Source of the DNA: a virus | Strand: one strand, 5' to 3' | Virus record (IMG/VR): IMGVR_UViG_3300008117_000729 | Location: 1-23,988 of that record | DNA: 23,988 nucleotides | Shown: piece by piece, positions 1-10,400 of the stretch | Numbering within the stretch: position 1 is the stretch's first letter | Layout: each line of letters opens with the position of its first letter | Program-made: the position numbers and the translations under genes | Notes under the pieces: generated by a model | Told to the model about the DNA's origin: nothing | The model's input: only the letters and a program-made list of their open reading frames with translations | Databases searched by the model: none

Positions 1-3000
1 TACCGCATCTCCTACTATGGTAACCTGAGGTGCAGTAGTGTATCCAGTTCCGTTGAATGTAACAACAATTGTTTCCACGCTCAACAGATAATTGTTGTAC
101 CACTGACTGTAAGGCCACTCTGTCCAAATTTGATCAGTTGATTCAGTATCACTTAGTGTGTTACTAATTTGAGCCGCGCTGTGTGCGTACGGCAACAAGA
201 TAGGACTTGTATATTGTGGTACAGGTAATGTGGTGTTATAAAACGCTGGAACGTCAAAGTCTGTTAAATCTCCTTGGTACAAGTCGTTGCCAAAGTACGT
301 GAGATTGAACTCGCGCACTTGCACGTGATATGGTTTTACTTCTTGAAGGTAGTCAATCACAAATTCTTGATTGTCACGGCTGTAATTCTGGAATGGCAGC
401 AATTCTCGAATTCTGTGATCAACGTCAATCAGTGATGTTTTGACCAGCCATTCAGGAGCAGCAAACTCGCTGAGTATAAAGTCAAACATCAAAGTCAAAC
501 TGCGATTTCGTTCAATGGCCAAATCATCCACAAACAATTCTTCATTGATAGCTTGGATAATTTTTCTTGTTTCAATTACAGGTTCTTGGTCAAAGTATTG
601 TGCATCAAACACTTCAACGTCAAATCCAAATCTTCCAAGAGCATAATCATAGATTTCTGCAGAAATTGCAATAGTTCCATCTTCAAGTCCCACACGCTCA
701 AATCCAAGATCAGTTTTTAGATAAATTTCAAATTTGCCTTGTGCATTTGCAGTTACTTTTACGCTGGCTCCTGTGGTCACAGATATTGTTGCCAAGCTAG
801 AATAAGTTGGAACTTCTGCCACAGGTTTGATACTGGAATTGTATCCTGGACGATACCAGTCAATGTAACTCCAGTAGTCTGTTGTGCGATAATTTTGCAC
901 TCGACTCAATACCAATTCTGGATTGCCAGTGTTTGGATTTTCTTCTACAGTGTAAATTGTCCAAAGACCTCGATTGTCACTGTCGCTAACCACAAGATAT
1001 TTGTAACCAATGGCGTCGCCGCCAGGTGCTTCAAAATTATAAGTTAAAATTTCTAAGTTAGGTATCCGCTTGTTCCAGTTAATTACTGTTGCTCCATTAA
1101 CTATCGTTGTAGATGGCAGTTCAGGTTCAGCACTGTTTAACAAAGCAAAGCTACGGCTTTCACTTATTGTGTACTGTTTTAATACAGTATTGGCTCGAAC
1201 AATGTAATTTTTTAGTGCCGCAAATCTATCAACAAACATTGACTGTCGAGGACGGAATTGTACTCCGTAACGTTCAGCTGGCCCCAGATTAATGTCTGGC
1301 ACTATATTACCTGCTGTGTCAACTCCGCAGAATGAATCTTGTAGTTTTCTATAGAGATTATCACTCAAGAAGCCATCAGCACGCCCTTGAGCTATCAGTT
1401 CATATTCCACGTGAACATTGGCATTGGTTAGTTCTTTATCAAATTCAATGTGGAGTATGGTATCTTCAGCTTCAATTAATGTTTCACAATTGTATAATGC
1501 AACTGTGCTGGAATTAATTGGTGCTAGATATGCAATGCCAGTTGATCGAGGATTTTCAATATACTGAGAAATAGTTGCTGCACTAAGAGTTTTATTTTTC
1601 TGTGTGGCCACATCAGTGATACCACGCACCCAGAAAAAGTATTGAGTGTTAAAGTTGCCATCTCGACTTAACACAGTGTTGATAGTATAACTAGATATGC
1701 TGTAAGGTGTTCCAGGACCAGCATAGTTAGCAGGTGGAACAGAACTCACAATCCACTGATACACATCAATTGAGCTGCCAGGAAACACTTGTCCCCAACG
1801 TCGGCTGGCGTAAACAATATCGTCTTGGTTGGGATCAATAAATCTTACTGTACTGATATCCCACCAAATTTCTCCCACATGTTCTGCGCCCCAGGTGGTG
1901 CCGCGCACTCCAACTGGTCCTACATTGTAACTGCCAGGGTCAACTGCGCCAATGTAATCAATGTTCTGACGAGCAGCACCAAGTATCTTGCCTTGCAATG
2001 GATTAAAGAAGTCTAAAAATTCTGTTGTGGCCGATGATATTCTGTCATACAAGAAAACGCTGTTTAACAGACGCACATCAACAACTGGTTGTTCAATTCT
2101 AATTGGAGCCCAAGCTGGTGATCGTGTGGCATTTTGCCACACATGAGCTTGACCGTAATTGCTACTGCTACTGTCCCCGAAGTCTGTACCAGGTGCGCCC
2201 ATCCAAAGCACTCCAGATGTGTAGTCAACCGAAACTCCCAACTGATCCAGATAATCAATTGAAGTTATGGCAATCTGATTACCAAAAATAAACTTGCTTG
2301 GATTGGTTATGCTACTGTTGGCACTGTTCAACAAATCATATGTGTAAACAGCACCACTTTGATCTATAGTGGTAAAGAATGATGTTGCACCTGCATCAAA
2401 CAACTCTACATAGTCATCAAATATTGTGATCAAGTACATGGTTCCACGAGGAGCACCTACTACCAAAGTGGTTGCAGTATCATCAACGCTGATACTGGAG
2501 CCAAACCCAGCAAATTTTACAGGGTACGGGCTTTGAATTGTTTGTGTCCATTCAAATGTGTTAAATCCAAGACTGTCAAATGCTGCTCCTATGCTGCCTG
2601 GGGCCACTTGTAGTTTGTTTCCAGCAGGCGCAGAATCAAAATTTGTCACGCTGAGTGTGAGCAGGCCACTGGTCACTGTGGCTGTTACATTGGGCACAGC
2701 AGCGTTAATGGCTGCGGCCAAACCAGACACAGTGTTGTTGGGTGCTGTTGGTACCGCCACATCCATATTGTTCACCCGCAAAGTATTGCCAGCTGTGAGG
2801 GCAGGACTGGCATTCAGCGCAGTAATTACACCATACACTCTGCTTTGATTTAGACTTCGTTCAACCACACCACCTTTGTAAATCTGGATGCTGCTTTGCG
2901 GTTCGCCAACGTATAGACTGCAATTGTATTTGCAGAGATCAACACTCTGCCCAAAGTTGCTAAATTCAGCTACAGCGTCTTGTGTTACGATTTGCAACAG

Positions 3001-4299
3001 TTCAAACTGATTGGTTTCAATTTCAACAATATCACCTGATTGTAAATTGCTTGCAAGATTCACAGTCACAGTAGATCCATTGACCGTAAAGGTATTGCTT
3101 GCATCTTGTGTGGTGGAGTTTTGATTGGTCAAGAACTGATTGTTTACAATCACACTCACCGGCGCAACTGGTGTACCTAGCACCGTGAAACTTGACGAGC
3201 TTGGATCATTGTTCCAGATAAACTTTTGCACATTGCGATCAAACACATATACCACACCTGCTTCAGTTTCTCCATCAGCAGTGGCATACGGCGCACCAAT
3301 CATGACTTGACGACCATCAGTACTACAACTCACGCTGTAGCCAAATTGAGCGCCAGCAGCTAGACCGCCAGCAGTGAGTGTGTCAACATACAACCAATAG
3401 TCTTTGGCTCGAGCCAAAATACTGGTGCCACTGGCTGGTGAATTCAAGAAGGTAACATCTTTGGTTGAAGTGTTAAATGTGTAGTCAATGTTTGGTCGTT
3501 GAAGCACTCCATCAACTTCAATTTGAAAACTGTATATTGTGCTGTCTGTCAGTGCAACTTGATAGAAATATTCATTTAATGAGAATACAGTTGCCAATGC
3601 TGGCGGTGTGTACGATGGTGTGCTAATAGTGATAATTTCACCACTTATTACACTGCCCACCGTAAATGTAATATCATTGGCTGGCACTGTGCCGCCGCCA
3701 AAACTGGTAGCAGGAATAGTCAATGTATTGCCCACAGTATAACCTGTACCGCCATCTTGAACGCCAACTGTGACAGTTCCGCGACGTCTGCTAACTGTGA
3801 ACAAGGCTCCTGATCCCGATCCACCAGTGGCTGTTACACTGAAATAATCAGCGCCATCAAGATCTTGCAATGCAATACGACGAATGATAATATCAGATCC
3901 ACTTACAGGTGCAGACACAAATGTCACTGTGTTCAACGCAGCATTTACTGTGTAATCTGTGTTCAACGTTTGAATCTCACCATCAACTGTGACACGCAAT
4001 TGTGTGGCTGCACTTATAGTGATGTAATCATTGATCAAGTATACTTTTGTAGATCCGTTGCCTACAGTTCTAAAGTACTGATCTTCCCAGTCAACCCGGC
4101 CATAAGCATACACTTTGTTTACATCAGGTGCACCAACGTACATCCAACGTTCGTCAAGACTCATTGCTACAGAATAGCCAAATCTTCCTTGGTCTGCACT
4201 CACACTACCAGGAGTGGTCAACAGTTGCCAATTAAAATATGGGTTGGTGTCTGGCAAATAAGATCCAGTGTCACGATAGATTACACAGGCATAGGCTTC
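1..4299 (-). CDS. giant structural protein, C-terminal section (partial, runs off left edge)
   Basis: This frame is open from the TAA at 4302-4300 to base 1 with no stop (1,433 codons). The translation is protein-like throughout, with five FG-GAP-like motifs (for example FGYSVAMS...MYVGAP, FGYSVSCS...MIGAP, FGSSISV...LVVGAP) between about 4200 and 2170. A segment at about 2825-2570 has an AAAINAAVPNVTATVTSG-type sequence like small beta modules of other phage structural proteins. Towards the edge (about 500-300) is a conserved-looking ELLPFQNYSRDNQEFVIDY...VKPYHVQVREF stretch of the kind I associate with large structural proteins of aquatic T4-like phages. The section has no start codon or ribosome site of its own at its upstream end. 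The first in-frame ATG is at 4164 and a GTG lies at 4203, both inside a blade. It therefore looks like a continuation of the upstream frame rather than a separate gene. Its function is structural by context and the exact role is unknown. Confidence 0.85.
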
Positions 4300-4400
4300 T
4301 TACATAAGTGTAAACGCCGCCTTTTGGATTTGCAGACGTTGGAAATCCATATCTTGGGCTGCCGACTAAAGCAGCAAATCTATTAGTGGCCTGAGATACG
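2170..4400 (-). other. FG-GAP-like beta-propeller region in the giant protein
   Basis: At least six blade-like motifs follow the pattern FG.S.....(8-12)..hhhGAP....G.VY.Y. They are VGSPRYG...GGVYTYV (about 4390-4300), FGYSVAMS...MYVGAPDVNKVYAY (4200-4085), FGYSVSCS...MIGAPYATADG...VVYVF (3350-3230), FGQSVDLC...LYVGEPQSSIQIY (2970-2870), FGSSISV...LVVGAPRGTMY (2510-2440) and LGVSVDY...LWMGAPGTDFGDSS (2245-2170). FG-GAP repeats form the propeller of integrin alpha chains and of bacterial surface proteins, often with a calcium-binding Asp/Asn loop. Here the blades are separated by long insertions. The fold is inferred from the motif and its repetition. Binding to a host surface component is a reasonable guess only. 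Confidence 0.65.
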
Positions 4401-7400
4401 CTTGATCCATATGCCTCTGTGGCATCTAGATACTCTGGTGCAATTGAAGTAACTTCGCTGAAAATGTTTTGTTTTTCAATCACTTGCCACAAACCATCTC
4501 CATTGTCGTCAACCCAAACTTTTGCACCAAACAGCAAACTGTTGGCATATGGAAGAGTGTCTACATTGCTGGCTTGACTTACTCTCATGGTTTTTAAAGT
4601 AAACGCTAGGCCAGTACCGTTAACTACTGTTCGATTGCTTAAAAATCTAAAAGCAATGTTTATTGTGTTCAAATTAACAACAGACAACACATCATATACA
4701 CCATCAACTTCTGTATCAAAAAATCTGATAATAATTCTATTGCCAGCAACAAGTCCGTGGTCAGCAGTAAAAATCACACGGCTGGTGTTATTCAAATTAT
4801 CACATACATGACTGATTGTACCTGGTACTGACTCAGCTCGGTAAATGTTCCAATCATAGTCATTGACTTTGGCGACCCAAATACTTGTACCTACGTTGAT
4901 ATTATTAATGTTGGCTTCGAGGCTAGCAGGATCATCAATGTCAAATGCTGTAATGTCAGCATCGTCAAGATTTACATATCCAGCTGATGGAAGTGCAGTA
5001 TCTGTTGGCAATTCAGTTGTTGTTGGAAGAATGTTAGGCGAAGTAAGTTTAAAACTTTCTTTCCATACATTTTCCAACAAAACAGTTTGATCAGCTTTGC
5101 TGGATTCCAAAGGCAATATTACCTGCACCAAACTTGGGCTGGCATCTAGCAGCGCACGATTCAATCGCAGTTCAAAATAACTGCGATTGGCGTTGGCTCC
5201 GTATACTGCACGTTGTACCGCCCAGTTTTCATAAATGTTATAGTCGCCTGTTTCTTTTCCTAACACTGCCTGACTAAACAATTCTGCACTTAGGATAGTA
5301 CCTTTGGAGTCCAAGAACTGTCGATAGATGTTTACCTGACTCACATCATCTAAATTTAATGCTGCCATGTACTGCCGAGGTCTAAAGCCAATAAGGCCAT
5401 AGCTCAATAGATCATTATCACTTTCTAAGTTGGCAGCATTAATATCATAACTGTTGGCCAACTGATTGGCTTTGTTTGCAAGGTTAGGCAACATTCCCAA
5501 TTCAATTTGAGAGTAATCACTTTGTACCCACTCGTTATAGTCAAATGTCTCGCTAGGCTGAACAATTGCCATGGCGCTCCAATAGGTGCCTTTGTATTTG
5601 ACAATCGTACCTTTGCTGTAAATTTTATAATTTTGCCATTCTTCTACATTGTCTTGATTGAGAATAAATCCTTGTGCGTCCACAGCACCATTCCATTCGG
5701 TAGAAGTAGTGGATACCAAGTTCAAACGATTTTGTCTTGCACCAGTCACTGGATCGTATATCAAGTCTCCAAACACACTTGCATTGTCCAACACAATCAT
5801 GTGTTCGTAAGATGTATATTTGATGTCGATAAAACTTAGAGTTTGATCAGCTAAAGGCTCAACACTGAATGTGTTGTCAATGCGAACAATGTTCAATTGT
5901 CGAGTAGGCAACTCTCTACGATTTTGATCTAGTAGAATGTTTTCACTGGTTTGTGCTTGAATTGAGTCAACAACTGCTTGTTCCTTAGTAACACTAAGTC
6001 GGAATGCCAATGGGTTTAATGCAATTAATGCATCATCGCTCCAGCCTTGTGCTGCCCAATACAAAAATTCATTGGCCATTTGATTCCAGTCAAGCTCATA
6101 CCCATTGGCTCTGTTTGTGAAAGTAAGACCTTGAGTTTCTAAATATTGGCCCAGACTCAACAAAAAGTCAACTACTGCTGTTTTGGTATCAAATATAAAT
6201 CCATACGGAACTTGTACCACAGTATTGGTATAAGATTTTGGCACTTGAATTCTAGTGTCCAGCACAGTTATGGTGCGCAATTGCCCTCCGCTTTGACTTT
6301 GCAGTATGCTAAAATAAGGCTGTGTGGTACTGTAGCCAAATACTGCATAGCCGCCTGGCACTGTTTGAACCAATACTGAACTGTAGCTGGCTCGGTCAAA
6401 TGGTTGATTTTTGTACAGCAGTAAATTGTAACTTTCGTCAGGAATCAAAAAGCTGGTATTGGTGCTGGCTGGGCTGCTTTTTTCAGTGTAAAGTTTAATG
6501 TATTTTTTGTCTGAGAAGCTGGCCATGCGATAACACAACCGCACATCAAGATTGGCCAGGTCAGCAGTTAAATCTTCAGTTGAATCTATTCCTGATTGTC
6601 TGTTGTAGTCCACAATCCAGTCAATGTAACTGGCTTTGCTCACACCATTGCCGTATATTTCAATACCATTGGCATCTAGTCTGTACCGGTCATCATATAG
6701 ATATTGTCCAAATTCTTCTTGGTAGCGATACAAATCACGATCAGCAAACAATGCAAAAAACTTAGCTGGTTGTGTCAAGGCCAACAGGCGCATGACTGCA
6801 AACGGATATGAACTTGAATTCCACCATGAAGCTTCAACTGGGCCACCGTCGCCAATGCTCCAACTCTTACGGAATTGTCCTTCATCCCAGGTCCCTACTA
6901 CCGAATCAAATGGACTTAGCAATGCTCCTTCGCCGCCTGTGGGAATAACTGATGTCAGTCCTGGTCTTGCATATTTTGGCAGATAATAAGGTGCAACTGG
7001 GTCTCTGACATACCCAGCTTCCATGTCGTCCCAAAGCACTAAGTTACCTTCAGTGTAAGGTGCAGGCCCGTAGGTGTCATCCCACCAGTCTGGTTTGATG
7101 CTGAGTCGCAGCATTTCCCAAGGTGTGTATTCTGGTTGTTGAGTGTCGTAAAAGTAACGATAGATACCGCGCCAGGCTCCTAACAAATAATCATTGTTGA
7201 GTTTGTTTTGCGCTTCACTATAGTTCCATGTAAACTCATTGTTGGCTTGATAGTCTTGTGTGTTGTAGTCAAGTTTGTTCCAGGCCACCCAGCTAAGAAA
7301 ATCTTGTGACAAAATATTGTTGACTTCGCTGTAGGTAAATCCAGTGTCTCTAAACTGTCCTGGGATAACATCAGCTGCCACCATAGGAACAGGATTGCCG

Positions 7401-10400
7401 TCTAATTTTAAATTGTTAAAAATTCTAGTTTCAAATTCCAACAACACATCATCTCTAATGTCATCAAATGTTTTTGTAACTGATCCATCGTGCCCGATCA
7501 GTACTGTTTGTTCGCCTGTACTGGTTTGTTGAACTGTAATTCTTGGTCTAAAAGCACGGTACAAACCAAGTTTGGTAGGAGTGTTTGGAACAAAGTTGCC
7601 ATAAGTGCTTGTATATTCTCTGATGGCAATTTGATCGCCCACCGACAGTGTGACCAAAATAGTCACACGAGGTCCGTCTGTGGCCACAGAATATTCTAAA
7701 TCACGAGTGAGCAAACGATCATTGAGGTATACGTTCAACCCTAAATAATTTGCAGATGTATAATTGTATACCTGCACAGTATCAAACACACTAGACGTAA
7801 TAAAACTCACAGTGTAGGTGTTTTCAGTATACACCGCACCCGATGGCAGCATGTCTGACCAGTAGAATGGTTGTGTTTCTACTTTACCAGCATTGATTTC
7901 TTCAATAGCAGTGTCTAAGATTTGAGCAGTAGTTTGAAAATTGATTTCTTGCTGAGTCACATTTTCCAGCATGATACTTTTAAACTTAGTGTATTCTCTA
8001 CTGTTGTAGGTCAATGCATTGAAGATGTTGTATTCTTCACTGCGCAAGAAATATCCAGCCAAAGTCATTGGAGCACTTTGTTGTAGGATAGTCAATCCAT
8101 AAGGAATGATATTGCCAAGGTCTCTAGTGTTGTTAGCACCAGCAATAGCACCTTGGATGCCTGGTAAATTTTCGCAAATACTTTCGTAGTTTTGACGTAT
8201 GGTTCCTAGTGTAAAGCTGGTGCTGTTGGCATTAAGCGGGTTGTTCTGCAGGTTAGATGGCACTTGATAAAAGGCCGCGGCGCTAATTTGATCGCTTAAA
8301 ACCAAAACTTCAATAATGTCACCCACTACATAAGTGTTGAGTAATGTAATGGTAGTATTGTTGCCACTTACAACGTAAGTGTATTTGGTAGGATCTTGGA
8401 ATACACTACCAACATAAACTTTGACCACTGGTACAGAATTACCAGTTTGGTTAATAACTGGCACATCCAATTTTAATATTCCAGTATTGTAAGTAAACTT
8501 AAATTGTTGATACATTTGGGTAGTAGTAATTGCATTCTGCCACCCAATTAATCTTGTGTATGCTGTTCTGTCAGCATATTCTCTAGCACTGCCAGAGCTA
8601 ATAGCAACAGTTACTGATACGTTATCTCTGGTGTATACAAATGTATCTTTGTAGAGGTTGTTGTCAAACACAATATCTCCCACATTGGAGATACTGAGAT
8701 ACTGTAATGGAATTTTTAAAACTGTATCAAGTATTCTTGTGTCGCCAATTGCATAACTGAATAGTTTGCTACCAATAAAGTCTGAGCTGGGATATTTTGC
8801 TTGATTACCAAAACTAACTCGATCAGCGTCATACACGTCAAACAACGGTGCCTGTTGAACTCCAGTTTTTTGTTGCGCCTCAATCCAAGCAGCTCCGTCA
8901 TACCAGAAAGTTAATCCTTGCAACGTGTCACCTGACAAGCACAGTGTAGACTGGTCAGTCAATACTTCGCCGTCAGACGCCAGTGTGAGATTGATAATAG
9001 GTTGTGCAATCAGTGGCGGCACTGTGTCAGGCACAATAAATTCTACTACATAAATTTTGTCTCTTACATCTGGATCTTCGTCAGCAGCAAAAATAACTCT
9101 GGTACCATTTGTAAAAGTATATCCGTCTACTGAGTATCCAGTTGATCCTTGAATGTTAGAGAATGCATCTGTCTCTAACTGATCAATTATGTCCACAGGT
9201 TGTTTGCCCTGAGTACCCATGTTAAACAGTCTAATGTCTGGTTGAAATTGAATAATTGGACGTTTGCCACGATAGTTGTTGTCTAGTGTGGCCACAGTGT
9301 TGTTATAAGCAGCCGTAGCATTGATCACATCAATGTGGAACCAACGGTTTGAACGTGTCCAAGAATTAAGGTCTTGACTTGCACGATCAATTGTGAAATA
9401 ATCCAATTCTTCAGGCACTGGCAAGCTAGAATCATTGTCATTGATTACATAAGATTCTGGAGTGACAAAATTTGTAACAGGCAACAACTCAATAGCAGTA
9501 CCTACGCCAGCCACATAATATTCACGATAGTTGATAGCGGTGGCATTCATGTCGGCTGTGGCTGTGGTTAGAGTCACAGCACTGCCGTCAACTACACTTG
9601 ATACCGTAAATTGAAACGAGTTTACAATACTCTGAACGTAATACGATTGTCCAGCAACTAATCCTCCAATCACTGTGCCAGTAAATACTACCCGTTGACC
9701 AACATACAAATCTTCTGTGGTTGCTGTGCTAATTGTGTTGAACCCAGCGTTGGTAGATGTGCAAACAAAAGATATTGTTCCACTACTGTAGCTTGCTGGA
9801 ATAACATCGCCCCGAAATACTATTTTTAATCCGTTGGTAAAAGATACACCGTTAGGGCTGGTGTAATTTTTTTGTCCCAAAATGTCATCAATGAACAGAG
9901 TAGAACTTTCTGTTTCATCCAACAGTTTAATTGTACCAAAAATTTCTGGATCTGTGCCATCTTGATAGTACAAGGTGTTTAACAAAGCTGTCAGCAGAGG
10001 GATTTGTCTAAACGTACCTGCGGCATCTTTGTACCAGTTGGTACTGCTGTACACAGTGCCATATCTAATGGTCCATTTGTTCAAATTGTCAATAGTAGCT
10101 ATTCTAGACAATCTAAGATAGGTAATTCCATCACTTACTACGTAGTTGATTTGCCAAAGTTGATATCTATCTTCTGGGGCAATTTCTGCTGTGTAAGAGA
10201 ATGGTTCAGTGTCAAAGCTGCCAATCAATCCGTTATTGGCAGACCCTGCTTCTAGTGGGTCAAAGAAACTGGTTCGAATCCACCCACCACTTTCAGCATC
10301 AGTGTTTGAATTTGTAAAAATTAAAGTTCTGTTGTTGAGACTGGTTATTCCGTCAATGCCGCCGTAGGTCTCAATGAACGTGTCTAGAGGTTGATTGTTG

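Noticed and set aside
1-4299. Non-coding or degraded region
   Set aside because: The minus strand is open throughout with consistent protein-like composition and repeated blade motifs; it only lacks a stop within the window.
3865-4386. Plus-strand open frame of 173 codons across the second frame break
   Set aside because: Its translation is Cys/His/Arg-rich and unstructured-looking, and the minus strand here encodes recognisable FG-GAP-like motifs; it is a shadow.
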